Positions 44,750 to 53,182 are shown, counted from the stretch's first letter. The stretch: DNA of 64,000 bases from JANLQX01 sp031418775 (GCA_031418775.1 JANOJN010000228.1:1-64000), one strand, 5' to 3'. Notes: generated by a model from the sequence alone, not told the origin. Translations and numbers: made by a program.

Positions 44750-46174
44750 ATGCAAGTTGTCGACCCCGCCGAACTCATCAGCGGGTTCCGTCGCGTCGAT
44801 CTTTCCTCGGCCACTCCGACAGAACTCCGCGGTGCACTCGACCACATCCGCCGCGTCCGCGCCCGCCTCGACCGTGCCGAAGCCGAGATCGCCCGGCGAC
44901 TCAAAGCCACATCACCAACACCAGAACGCGACATCGCAACATCCGCGCAGAGATCCAACCGCCACGGCTCCAAAGTGTTGGCCCGCGCCGCCGCACTCAC
45001 CGACACACCCTCACTGATCTCGGCGCTAGAAGCCGGTTCGTTGAGTGGTGAACACGTCGACGTGTTCACCAAAGTCCTCGCCACCCTCGACGGAGACGCC
45101 AAGACCGGGCTGACCAACGCCGCACCGGAGCTCATCGAGACGGCCGCAGCATCGGGATCTACTCCCGAGGAGTTCGCCGCAAGTCTTCACCAGATAGCTG
45201 AGCGCATCGCCGCCGACGGAGGCATCAGCCGATTCGAACGCCAACGCCGCGCCACCCGCCTCCGAACCTGGACCGACCGGGCCAGCGGCATGTGGCGGCT
45301 GTCGGGATCGTTCGACCCCGAAACCGGAGCGCGCATCCACGGCCGACTCGAAGCCGCCATGGCCGCCATGTTCGCCGTCAAGTCCCCGTCCACCACACCA
45401 ACCGACCCCGGCGAGAAACAAGACCACCTCCGCGCTCTCGCCCTCCTCGCCCTCACCACGGGGCCGGTTGTCTCCCACACCCAGCGTGGCGAACCGAACC
45501 CGGACACCGCTCCAACCGAGCACGCCGACCATGCCGACCATGCCGACCATGCCGACCATGCCGATCGTTCGGGCCGCAACACCCGGAGCGACAACACCAC
45601 CACCACCGGCGACGACACAGTTCTTGCAGACGAATGGGACCTCTACACGAAGGTCCTCGGCGCCAGCACGAAACGATTCGGGCGGCCTGAGTTCACCGTC
45701 GTCAACGACACCACCCACCTCGACCCCAACGGACACCCCAATGTCGACTGGGGCATTCCCATCAGCATCCCGTGGGCGCGGATCCAAGACCTCAGCCGAA
45801 ACGCCGCCATCCGCCCCGTGATCGTGCGCGACGGCGCAGTGATCGATGCCGACGGCGAGTTGAACCTCGGCCGCACCACCAGACTCGCCAACCGCGCCCA
45901 ACGCCGCGCCCTGCGTGCCGTCTACGCCACATGCGCCGTGCCCGGCTGCAACGTCACGTTCAACCACACCAAACCCCACCACGTGCGCTGGTGGCGCCAC
46001 GGCGGACCAACCGATCTCGCCAATCTCCTCCCGCTCTGCAGCCAACACCACCACGCCGCCCACGAAGGCGGCTGGCGGATCACGCTTGGCCTCGATCGTT
46101 CACTCACTATCGAACTTCCCAACGGCCAGACCATGCACACCGGACCCCCCGGCCGACGGCAGGAGGCGGCGTGA
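44750..46174 (+). CDS. DUF222/13E12-repeat HNH endonuclease
   Basis: 474 residues. The N-terminal DUF222 domain (ELRGALDHIRRVRARLDRAE) is followed by a C-terminal HNH domain with CAVPGCNVTFNHTKPHHVRW and LLPLCSQHHHAAHEGGW, all catalytic histidines and zinc cysteines present. These families occur in multiple copies in actinobacterial genomes and may be mobile. A TACACT element (44737-44742) ends 7 bp before the ATG, so the message could be leaderless. The middle carries a (His-Ala-Asp)5 run. Confidence 0.88.
   Translation: MQVVDPAELISGFRRVDLSSATPTELRGALDHIRRVRARLDRAEAEIARRLKATSPTPERDIATSAQRSNRHGSKVLARAAALTDTPSLISALEAGSLSGEHVDVFTKVLATLDGDAKTGLTNAAPELIETAAASGSTPEEFAASLHQIAERIAADGGISRFERQRRATRLRTWTDRASGMWRLSGSFDPETGARIHGRLEAAMAAMFAVKSPSTTPTDPGEKQDHLRALALLALTTGPVVSHTQRGEPNPDTAPTEHADHADHADHADHADRSGRNTRSDNTTTTGDDTVLADEWDLYTKVLGASTKRFGRPEFTVVNDTTHLDPNGHPNVDWGIPISIPWARIQDLSRNAAIRPVIVRDGAVIDADGELNLGRTTRLANRAQRRALRAVYATCAVPGCNVTFNHTKPHHVRWWRHGGPTDLANLLPLCSQHHHAAHEGGWRITLGLDRSLTIELPNGQTMHTGPPGRRQEAA
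45521..45565 (+). repeat. 9-bp minisatellite (CAYGCCGAY)x5 inside HNH gene
   Basis: Five in-frame 9-bp units encode His-Ala-Asp repeats between the DUF222 and HNH domains. Because the unit is a multiple of three, copy-number change would keep the frame. Confidence 0.9.
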
Positions 46175-46225
46175 GGCCGCGTGGAATTCGAGGCAGGCCG
46201 TCGCGCGCAACATGCTCCATCGCGG

Positions 46226-46799
46226 TCACGACGCCGACGGGCCGCTGCTGTTGCCGCGATCGTTGTTGCCGCGATCGCCGAGCGTCGGGTCGCCCGCCTC
46301 TTTTCGGACACCGTCAGCCATCGCGCCACCGAGGCGCTCAGTGGACAGAGAACCCGGCGCCCAGCGCCAGCGGACCGGTCCCGGCGCGAACACGACACCA
46401 ATGACACTCGTGAGGTGCAGTTCCAGGAGCACCCAGTCCGGCGGCGGCGGGGCGACGAACGGGGCGTGGGCCTTCGCCGCCTCGCGGACGGCTTCAGCGC
46501 ACCGACAGCTCACCCGTGGAGATCACTTTCGGCGCGACCGAGATGTGTACGTTGAAGCGGTTGTCACGGCGCCGGTCGAGGTGCTTCGGGGTGGTCGGCC
46601 CGGTGACGAGATGCAGCCGTCCGTCGTGTTCGAACACCTTCACCGGGTTGACCCGGGCCGAGCCGTCCTTGCGGATCGTAGCGAAATAGGAGATCGATCC
46701 CATCTCCTGGTTGTGCAGACGGGTCCGCAGCAGACCGGCGAGATCGGGTGCTTCGTCGGCGAACTCGGCCCACGAGCCGGCATCGGGATGCTTGATCAA
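46226..46799 (-). pseudogene. PPOX-class (F420/FMN) protein gene with frameshift
   Basis: From ATG 46799 the frame encodes MIKHPDAGSWAEFADEAPDL and FATIRKDGSARVNPVKVF, typical of PPOX-fold proteins. It stops early at 46494, after GELSVR. The next frame, open from 46513 to 46226, continues with the expected family C-terminus (AEAVREAAKAHAPF, LELHLTSV, GPVRWRWAPG). The two parts join by a shift near 46495-46505, so a one- or two-base change split the gene. The exact true end beyond RWRWAPG is uncertain. Confidence 0.65.
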
Positions 46800-46940
46800 G
46801 GCATGAACTCGTCCTCCAGGGTTCTCTTCGTTCGGCGGGGTGATGGTTCGCGGCCAGGTTGCGAGTGGGAGGCCGGTTGCTCTGTGGGGCCACGCGAACA
46901 GCGCACCAGCGACGGGACCGCGACCGGACCAGGTCAGATC

Positions 46941-46970
46941 AGATCACTTCAGATCACTTCAGATCACTTC
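46941..46970. repeat. 10-bp tandem repeat AGATCACTTC x3
   Basis: Three exact units, preceded by a partial AGATC. The last unit contains the final codons and TGA of the hydrolase gene on the minus strand. Confidence 0.85.
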
Positions 46971-47920
46971 AGCTTTCGGCCGACCAGTTTCACGCGGGGC
47001 GAGGTGAGCAGACCTTCCACGGGAGCGAAGTCGCCGTCCAGCGCAGCGCGGGCGAAGGAAAGAGTAAGTGCACCGATGAGGTCACGGTCACGCGGGTCTA
47101 CGGCGGTCGGATCGACCTCGAGGTGCCCGGAAGATCCGAGTCCGTCGTAGCCCTCGGTACAGGCGAAGTGACCGGCATCGAGCAACTGCGCGGCCACGGC
47201 GAACCCGGAATGCGGAGAACCCTCTTCGACGCTGCGCCGGAGCAACTCCGCCGGCGTCCCCGGGCCATAGCGACCGGCAGTGATCGCCGACTGGACGACA
47301 CCGTCGTGCGCACCACCGATGACGAGCACCGCCGGGGCGAGCGTGGTGGTCATCGACCCGACGGGTCGGCCCGATGTCGACGAGGCCACGAGATGGGTAC
47401 CGTACGCGACGACACCCGCAACGCCCTCCAGTCCGGGGCGTCCCGCGCTGGTCAACGCCACCGAGCCACCGGCGGAGTGGCCGAACAGCACCGGCCGGGA
47501 AGTGTCGAGCGACGCCAACTCCGCCATGCCGTGAAGCGCCTGAAGGATCGGAACAATCACGGGACAGGTGATGGCATCGGAACCGGGTGCGGCGGCGGCA
47601 ACGTCGATGCCGGGCGACCACGTGACGTTCGGGCCGATGCGCTGGAGCAGGCCGTAGGACACGGCGGCAAACCCGCCACGGGCAAGCTCGACGGCCAGCC
47701 AATGCAGCCGCTCGGGCGGACATCCGACACCGTTGCCAAGGATGACGACCGGCGTCGGCGCGCAACGGACCGGGCGAAACCCCACCGCATCGGGTGATGT
47801 GCCGGGCTCGGCCGGAGCGACGACGCGCACGTGAGCCACACCAAGCCCGGGAACGTCGAGAGGAAAGAGGAAGACGGTCAACTCTCCGGCGAAATCCCCG
47901 ACGGAGGCCGGCTCAGCCAC
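46964..47920 (-). CDS. Alpha/beta hydrolase (chlorophyllase/PET-hydrolase-like fold)
   Basis: 318 residues from GTG 47920. The nucleophile motif is FGHSAGGSVAL near 144, VLVIGGAHDGVV provides the acid region, and LDAGHFACTEG the histidine. The strand ending VVILGNGVGCPPERL gives the oxyanion loop. A signal sequence is not evident. Substrate unknown. The GTG start overlaps the stop region of the 34-aa gene upstream. Confidence 0.78.
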   Translation of the reverse strand: MAEPASVGDFAGELTVFLFPLDVPGLGVAHVRVVAPAEPGTSPDAVGFRPVRCAPTPVVILGNGVGCPPERLHWLAVELARGGFAAVSYGLLQRIGPNVTWSPGIDVAAAAPGSDAITCPVIVPILQALHGMAELASLDTSRPVLFGHSAGGSVALTSAGRPGLEGVAGVVAYGTHLVASSTSGRPVGSMTTTLAPAVLVIGGAHDGVVQSAITAGRYGPGTPAELLRRSVEEGSPHSGFAVAAQLLDAGHFACTEGYDGLGSSGHLEVDPTAVDPRDRDLIGALTLSFARAALDGDFAPVEGLLTSPRVKLVGRKLK

Positions 47921-48017
47921 CCAGGAACCGCGGATCGGTGGCGAACTGCACGATGAACGCCCCGAGGATGAGCGCTCCGGTGATCACGGCGGCGATGATC
48001 AGGTTCCTCGTCTTCAC
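47913..48017 (-). CDS. 34-residue single-span membrane peptide
   Basis: From GTG 48017, 34 codons encode a Lys/Arg N-terminus (MKTRNL), one hydrophobic helix (IIAAVITGALILGAFIV) and a short tail ending LGG. The end overlaps the start of the hydrolase gene by 8 bases, which favours real translation. The length and layout are typical of small actinobacterial membrane peptides. Function unknown. Confidence 0.5.
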   Translation of the reverse strand: MKTRNLIIAAVITGALILGAFIVQFATDPRFLGG

Positions 48018-48025
48018 CCCTGCAG

Positions 48026-48097
48026 TTTCGCACCGGTCGTAACGCTGCGTGCCGCACTCCTCTTTCGTCCGCGCTCGGTTTCGCACCGGTCATAACG
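48026..48097. repeat. Pair of 19-bp direct repeats before the TPP riboswitch
   Basis: TTTCGCACCGGTCRTAACG occurs at 48026-48044 and 48079-48097, differing at one base. The pair lies between the small membrane gene and the thiamine operon, so it may be an operator or a duplicated promoter segment. Confidence 0.75.
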
Positions 48098-48110
48098 GTG
48101 CCCACCGCGC

Positions 48111-48116
48111 TATGAT
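48111..48116 (+). promoter_or_regulatory. Candidate -10 of thiamine operon promoter
   Basis: TATGAT at 48111-48116 lies about 12 bp before the riboswitch, the right place for transcription to start at the aptamer. No convincing -35 was found. Confidence 0.4.
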
Positions 48117-48127
48117 TTCGTCACAAC

Positions 48128-48219
48128 CCACGGGGAGCTCGATCGATCGGGCTGAGAGGGTGGCTGCATCGCCACCGACCCGCGAACCTGATCCGGGTAA
48201 TGCCGGCGAAAGGGATCGG
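48128..48219 (+). ncRNA. TPP riboswitch (THI element)
   Basis: Canonical conserved blocks are present in order: ACGGGGAGC, GGGCTGAGAGGG, then ACCTGATCCGGGTAATGCCGGCG. The AAAGGGA that ends the aptamer is also the only ribosome site for the thiamine pyrophosphokinase ATG at 48223, 7 bases downstream. This points to translational control by thiamine pyrophosphate. Confidence 0.95.
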
Positions 48220-48222
48220 CTC

Positions 48223-49011
48223 ATGCTCGAACCAGCGTCTTCACCACAACCGTCCCGCCCTCAAACGGCCCTTCCCGACACGGCCGCTCCCGACACCAAC
48301 CCGCCCGAGACGGCACCCGCCGATGGCGACGGAGCCCAGCGCCACACCGATGTCCTCGTCATCGGCGGAGGGGCTCCGCCACCGCTAGCGCTTCGGGCAC
48401 TGCTCCGCCCGGCAGACCAGGTGATCTGCGCCGATCGGGGGTACGCCCATGCCCTGGCGCTCGGTTTGACTCCGACGGTGCTGATCGGCGACTTCGACTC
48501 GCTCTCACCGGTCGACCTCGACCGTGCCCGAGCGGCCGGGGTGAGCATCGAGGCGCATTCGCCGGAGAAGGACTCCACCGATCTCGAACTCGCGCTCGAC
48601 CGAGCAGTGACCGGACACCGAAGGGAGCTACGCGTCACGGTCGTCGCCACCCCCGATGTGGGTGAGCGCATCGACCATCTCCTCTCCCAGCTCGCCCTGC
48701 TCGCGGCGCCGAAGTACGCAGACGCCGAGCTGCTGGCCTGGTTCGGTAGCGCATGCGTCCAGATCGTCCACCCGGCACGCACTGTCGCCATGCAGGGTCG
48801 ACCCGGCGAGCTGGTGACCCTCCTCGCCATCGGCGGCGTGGCGACCGGTGTCACGACCACGGGACTGACCTACGCCCTACGGGACGAGTCGCTCTCACCT
48901 TTCTCGACAAGAGGCGTCTCCAACGTCTTGTTCAACACATCCGCAACCATCTCCGTTGCCGGAGGATGCCTCGCCATCGTCCGGCCCCACGCCATGGAAG
49001 ACAACTCATGA
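48223..49011 (+). CDS. Thiamine pyrophosphokinase
   Basis: 262 residues. CADRGYAHALALGLTPTVLIGDFDSLSP and the following KDSTDLELALDRA are the catalytic signature of thiamine pyrophosphokinase, with the Asp cluster GDFD. A Pro/Thr-rich N-terminal extension of about 45 residues precedes the domain. It converts thiamine taken up by the downstream importer to TPP. The stop overlaps the thiB start (ATGA). Confidence 0.88.
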   Translation: MLEPASSPQPSRPQTALPDTAAPDTNPPETAPADGDGAQRHTDVLVIGGGAPPPLALRALLRPADQVICADRGYAHALALGLTPTVLIGDFDSLSPVDLDRARAAGVSIEAHSPEKDSTDLELALDRAVTGHRRELRVTVVATPDVGERIDHLLSQLALLAAPKYADAELLAWFGSACVQIVHPARTVAMQGRPGELVTLLAIGGVATGVTTTGLTYALRDESLSPFSTRGVSNVLFNTSATISVAGGCLAIVRPHAMEDNS

Positions 49012-50069
49012 AACTGCTCCGAACCGCCGCCGCACTGATAGGTGCACTTGCCATTGCGGGTTGCTCGTCGAACGACACCGCCAAGCCGGCCAAGCCACGC
49101 GAGATCGTGCTCCTCGCATATGACTCCTTCGTCCTGTCCAAAGGAGTGATCGAAGGATTCACGAAGAGCACCGGAATCCCCGTGAAGGTCGTGACCCAGG
49201 GCGACGCAGGTGAGCTGATCAACAGTGCGATCCTCACCAAGGCCAGTCCGGAGAGTGGCGTTCTCTGGGGCGTGGACTCCACGTTCCTCAGCCGGGCGAT
49301 CGAGGAAGGGGTCTTCTCGCCCTACACGTCGAAGCTGGCCGACGACCTCGATCCGGCCTTGCGGGCGCTGGCCCCGAAGGACGAAGTCACTCCGGTCGAC
49401 CGGGGCGACGTGTGCGTCAACTACGACCGCGCCGAACTCGCCCGCCGGGGGGTCGAGCCGCCGACGAAGCTCGAGGATCTCGCCGACCCGAGGTACAAGG
49501 GGATGCTCGTCGTGCAGAGTCCGTCCACCTCGTCGCCCGGCTTGGCCTTCCTCCTCGCAACCGTCGCCCGGTTCGGTGAGAAGCAACAGGGCGGATGGCA
49601 GGACTACTGGACGAGCCTGAAGACCAACGACGTGAAGGTCACGAGCGGTTGGACGGAGGCCTACGAGACCTGGTTCAGCGCGGGTGGCGGCAAAGGTGAC
49701 CGACCCCTCGTCGTGTCCTACGCGACATCGCCCGCGGCAGCCGTTCTCTTCGGACCCGACCCGGCCGCGACCGAGGCACCTACCGGGGTGATCGAGGACA
49801 CGTGTTATCGCCAGGTCGAGTTCGCCGGCGTGCTGCGGGGCGAGGCACAGGCTGAGGCCCGTCAGCTCCTCGACTTCCTCGTCAGCCCCGCCGTGCAGGA
49901 GGACATGCAACTCAACATGTTCGTGCTCCCGTCCAACACCAAGGCCCGGATCGACAAGGCATTCACGTCGTTTGCGCTCTTCCCGGCCAACGCCGTCGAA
50001 CTCCCACCCGAACAGGTCGGGGCGAACCGCGAGCGATGGATCGACGAGTGGACGAACCTGGTGACATGA
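49008..50069 (+). CDS. thiB: ThiB-like thiamine-binding lipoprotein
   Basis: 353 residues with a lipobox (LAIAGCSS, lipidated Cys19). IVLLAYDSFVLSKGVIEGFTK, GVLWGVDSTFLSRA, VDRGDVCVNYD and VVSYATSPAAAVLF match the ThiB group of substrate-binding proteins. The position after a TPP riboswitch and thiamine pyrophosphokinase gene supports thiamine as ligand. Confidence 0.9.
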   Translation: MKLLRTAAALIGALAIAGCSSNDTAKPAKPREIVLLAYDSFVLSKGVIEGFTKSTGIPVKVVTQGDAGELINSAILTKASPESGVLWGVDSTFLSRAIEEGVFSPYTSKLADDLDPALRALAPKDEVTPVDRGDVCVNYDRAELARRGVEPPTKLEDLADPRYKGMLVVQSPSTSSPGLAFLLATVARFGEKQQGGWQDYWTSLKTNDVKVTSGWTEAYETWFSAGGGKGDRPLVVSYATSPAAAVLFGPDPAATEAPTGVIEDTCYRQVEFAGVLRGEAQAEARQLLDFLVSPAVQEDMQLNMFVLPSNTKARIDKAFTSFALFPANAVELPPEQVGANRERWIDEWTNLVT

Positions 50070-50197
50070 GGTCGTCGCCGAACCTCCATTCGAACGGCGG
50101 CACTGCCGGGTCTGCCGGGTCTGCCGGGTCTGCCGGGTCTGCCGGGTCTGCCGGGTCTGCCGGGTCTGCCGGGTCTGCCGACCACGGTGCCCAGTGA
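50066..50197 (+). CDS. Linking ORF of Ala-Gly-Ser repeats between thiB and thiP
   Basis: 43 codons. The ATG overlaps the thiB stop (ATGA at 50066) and its TGA overlaps the thiP GTG (GTGA at 50194). The peptide is MRSSPNLHSNGGT, then eight Ala-Gly-Ser units, then ADHGAQ. It has no membrane segment. Overlaps at both ends would let ribosomes pass from thiB to thiP across the 124-bp gap. Whether the peptide itself matters is unknown. Confidence 0.5.
   Translation: MRSSPNLHSNGGTAGSAGSAGSAGSAGSAGSAGSAGSADHGAQ
50108..50179 (+). repeat. 9-bp minisatellite GGGTCTGCC x8
   Basis: Eight exact, head-to-tail copies of GGGTCTGCC. The 9-bp unit keeps the reading frame of the surrounding ORF whatever the copy number. 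Exactness implies recent expansion or active homogenisation. Confidence 0.95.
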
Positions 50198-51795
50198 ACC
50201 GGAGGAGCTCGCAGCTGGGCGGGGCTCGGGCGCGTCGCACCCTTCCGAAGATCGGCGCGTTGCAGCTCGCCGCCTCTGCGTTCGTCGCGCTCTTCGTCAT
50301 CTGGCCGGTCGCCCGGCTTCTCATCGACGGCCTGAGCAGGTCGGCGCTCAGCGACGTCATGTCGAACACCCGGATTCGCGGCATCGCCTGGTTCACGACA
50401 TGGCAGGCCGTGCTCTCCACGGCCGCGGTGCTCACCCTTGCACTCCCGCTCTCGGCGGCGCTGAGCCGTTCCCGATTTCGCGGTCGTCGCGCTGCCATGT
50501 TGTTCGCGGCGGCCCCGTTCACGCTCCCGACCGTGGTGGTCGGCACTGCGTTCCTGGCCACCCTCCCCGGAGATCTTCGCCAGGGATGGTTCGCTATCAT
50601 CTGTGCACATATTTTCTTCAACGTCGGAATGGCGACCCGAGTACTGACCACGGCGACGGAGGGTCTTGACCACTCTCCGTGGGAGGCCGCGCGCACGCTC
50701 GGCGCGTCGCCGTTCGTGGCGTGGCGGACCATCACGTTCCGGCAGCTTCGGCCGAACCTCCTCGCCGTCGCGTCGATCGTCGGGACCCTGACGCTCACGT
50801 CGTTCGGGACGGTCTTGCTCCTCGGTGGCCCCAGCTACACGACCGTCGATGTCGAGATCTACCGCCAGGCGCTCCAGGTCCTGCGCCTCGACCGCGCGGC
50901 CGCCCTCTCCGTGCTCCAGTTCGCTCTGGTCGGCGCCGTGCTGGTCTGGACGTTGCGACACGAATCTCCCCCTGCATCGACTCGCGGCCGCAACCGCCGC
51001 GCGGCGATGCCGCTCGTGGCGCAGATAGCGGCCGCCACGGTCCTGGTCGGTGTCGTTCTCACCCCGCTCGTGGCGTTGGCCAGGCGAGCGCTCCGACAGG
51101 CTGACGGCTCGTTCGGGTTCGACAACTTCCGCGCCCTCGCTGAGGTGACCCGCGGATCGGGTCTCGTCGACACACCGATCACGAGCCTCGTGGTAAGCCT
51201 TCGCACCGCGTCCGCTGCTGCGGCCATTGCGATCGTTGTCGGAATGGCCGTTGTCGTAGCGGCGACCCGGTCACGTTCCCTCGCCGCACGACGCATCATG
51301 CACGCGCTGGGCACCCTGCCGCTCGCCACTTCGGCGGTGGCTCTCGGCCTCGGCGTGCTCCTCGGGTTCTCGTCGGAACCGTTCGCCTGGCGACGTTCGG
51401 CGCTCCTTCTGCCATGTGTGCAGGCGGTCGTGTGCCTACCCTTCGTGGTGCGCACGATCCTCCCAGCACTCGCCGGGGTGCCGCCCGCACTCTCGGAGGC
51501 TGCGGCGACGCTCGGTGCCTCGCCATGGCGGGCCTGGTGGTCCGTGGACTTCGCGGTTGCCCGCCGCTCGATCGGCGTCGCGATCGGAATCGCGTTCACG
51601 GTTGCGTTGGGTGAGTTTGGCGCATCCTCGTTTCTTGCGCGCCCACAGACGCCGACCATGCCGATTGCCATCGCCCGGCTCTCCGGCCGCCCCGGCCAAG
51701 TCGTGCAAGGGCAGGCCGCGGCCCTCGCGCTCGTGCTCGGTGTACTTACGATGTTGTGCGTGGGCCTCGCCGAGCGAACCCGACGACCGCGATGA
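50194..51795 (+). CDS. thiP: ThiP-like ABC permease with two permease domains
   Basis: 533 residues with about twelve membrane spans in two homologous halves. Coupling loops are WEAARTLGASPFVAWRTITF near 165 and LSEAAATLGASPWRAWWSVDF near 430, as in the ThiP/FbpB family. GTG 50194 overlaps the stop of the Ala-Gly-Ser ORF. The stop overlaps the thiQ ATG. Confidence 0.9.
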   Translation: MNRRSSQLGGARARRTLPKIGALQLAASAFVALFVIWPVARLLIDGLSRSALSDVMSNTRIRGIAWFTTWQAVLSTAAVLTLALPLSAALSRSRFRGRRAAMLFAAAPFTLPTVVVGTAFLATLPGDLRQGWFAIICAHIFFNVGMATRVLTTATEGLDHSPWEAARTLGASPFVAWRTITFRQLRPNLLAVASIVGTLTLTSFGTVLLLGGPSYTTVDVEIYRQALQVLRLDRAAALSVLQFALVGAVLVWTLRHESPPASTRGRNRRAAMPLVAQIAAATVLVGVVLTPLVALARRALRQADGSFGFDNFRALAEVTRGSGLVDTPITSLVVSLRTASAAAAIAIVVGMAVVVAATRSRSLAARRIMHALGTLPLATSAVALGLGVLLGFSSEPFAWRRSALLLPCVQAVVCLPFVVRTILPALAGVPPALSEAAATLGASPWRAWWSVDFAVARRSIGVAIGIAFTVALGEFGASSFLARPQTPTMPIAIARLSGRPGQVVQGQAAALALVLGVLTMLCVGLAERTRRPR

Positions 51796-52454
51796 ACGCG
51801 ATGAACGCGCTCTCCGTTCGCGATGTCACCGTCCGCTTCGGCGAACGCACAGTGCTCGACAAGATCTCGCTCGATGTCGAACAGTCCGAGCTGGTCGTCG
51901 TCATGGGACCGAGTGGGTGCGGGAAGAGCACCCTGCTCCGGGCGATCGCCGGCCTCGAACCGATCGACAGAGGCAGCATCCTCCTCAACGGCCGTGATGC
52001 CACGACGCTCCCGCCGCATCAACGCAACATCGGATTCGTCTTCCAGGACCTCGCCCTGTTCCCCCACCTGGGCGTCGGCGAGAACATCGCGTATGGGCTT
52101 CGACGACGGGGAATGAAGGTGCCGGAACGCCGAGCGCGGGTCGCTGAACTGCTCGACCTCGTCGGCCTAGGCGACTCGACCCTGAGGAATGTGCAGACGC
52201 TGTCCGGTGGCGAGCAGCAGCGAGTCGCTGTGGCCCGCGCACTTGCGCCATCACCGTCACTCCTCCTGCTCGACGAACCGTTGTCCGCCCTCGATGCTGA
52301 CCGCAAGCTCGGCATCGCCGACGAGATCATCCGGGTGATCCGGACGACCGGGACGGCCGCGCTGTACGTCACCCACGACGAGGACGAGGCGGAGCGAGTC
52401 GGTTCACGGGTGTTGCACCTCGAAGATGGCCGACTCGTCGGCGGCGGCTCCTAG
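51792..52454 (+). CDS. thiQ: ThiQ-like ABC ATPase
   Basis: 220 residues. Walker A MGPSGCGKSTLLRAI, signature LSGGEQQRVAVARAL, Walker B LLLLDEPLSALD and the switch histidine in YVTHDEDEAE are all present. It starts at ATG 51792 within ATGA at the thiP stop; a second ATG lies 9 bases on. Confidence 0.9.
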   Translation: MNAMNALSVRDVTVRFGERTVLDKISLDVEQSELVVVMGPSGCGKSTLLRAIAGLEPIDRGSILLNGRDATTLPPHQRNIGFVFQDLALFPHLGVGENIAYGLRRRGMKVPERRARVAELLDLVGLGDSTLRNVQTLSGGEQQRVAVARALAPSPSLLLLDEPLSALDADRKLGIADEIIRVIRTTGTAALYVTHDEDEAERVGSRVLHLEDGRLVGGGS

Positions 52455-52621
52455 TTCGGTCTGCGCCTCCAGGATGAGCGGCTCCACCGGCGCAGTGCCC
52501 CGACGTAGGTCGATCTCCTCAAATCTGATGATTTGCTTCTCCGGGGTGTAATCCCACCGCAGGAGTCGGCATTGGAGATGGACACCCCAACAACGGGGCG
52601 TCTTCCTCAGGAGCTACAGCT

Positions 52622-53161
52622 ATGAAGTACAACTTCGCACCCCGCACCGTTCGTCGTTTCCTCACCGCAGCAGCTGTCGTCGCCGTGAGCGCCGGCACCG
52701 TGTTGTCCGCCGGCGCGGCACAGGCTGCCACCACGGCGCCGCCGGCCGTGAGCCCGGTCACCTCGCGCCTCATGTTGGCGTGCCGCTTCACCGCCAGCGA
52801 CCGCACCGTGCTCTGCTACTCGAACACCCCGAAGCCGACCGGCTTCGCATCGTGGGCGATCCTTCGTGGCGACGGCACCCGGAAGGACGCGATCCGTTTC
52901 GACCTCGATCACGTGATCCTCACGCCGGACTTCCAGGCCGTTGCCGACAACGGCTTCGGACCGGTCACGGGTTCGAGCTTCCGCACCGTCGTCGACCCGA
53001 GCGAGCGTGTTCTCCTCAACCCGCCGAGCGAGACCGGCCTTCTGAACCCGCCGAGCAATCGGACCGCGCACGTGAACCAGTACTACCTCATCGCCCTCGA
53101 CGTCGCCGGCCGCTCGATTGCGCAGAGCCCGGTCGTCTCCGTGCAGATCCCGGCAGTCTGA
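52622..53161 (+). CDS. Exported FnIII-like protein related to the adjacent membrane regulator
   Basis: 179 residues with a CAGGAG ribosome site and a clear signal peptide (LTAAAVVAVSAGTVLSAGAAQA). The mature domain has Cys54 and Cys65 ten residues apart (LACRF ... TVLCYS), a near-repeat LLNPPSETG/LLNPPSNRT, and ends QYYLIALDVAGRSIAQSPVV. The pattern parallels the C-terminal domain of the protein encoded at 53922-55043. No enzyme motif. It lies directly upstream of the ECF sigma gene, separated by a strong hairpin. Confidence 0.65.
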   Translation: MKYNFAPRTVRRFLTAAAVVAVSAGTVLSAGAAQAATTAPPAVSPVTSRLMLACRFTASDRTVLCYSNTPKPTGFASWAILRGDGTRKDAIRFDLDHVILTPDFQAVADNGFGPVTGSSFRTVVDPSERVLLNPPSETGLLNPPSNRTAHVNQYYLIALDVAGRSIAQSPVVSVQIPAV

Positions 53162-53182
53162 CCCTTCGCACTTCGCGCACTG

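Noticed and set aside
50108..50179. Possible CRISPR or tRNA-like repeat at the 9-bp units
   Set aside because: A 9-bp gapless repeat is a minisatellite, and it lies in frame within a coupled ORF.
48870..50798. A 642-codon minus-strand frame across thiB and thiP
   Set aside because: Antisense shadow; its RQT-type repeat is just the 9-bp minisatellite in another frame.
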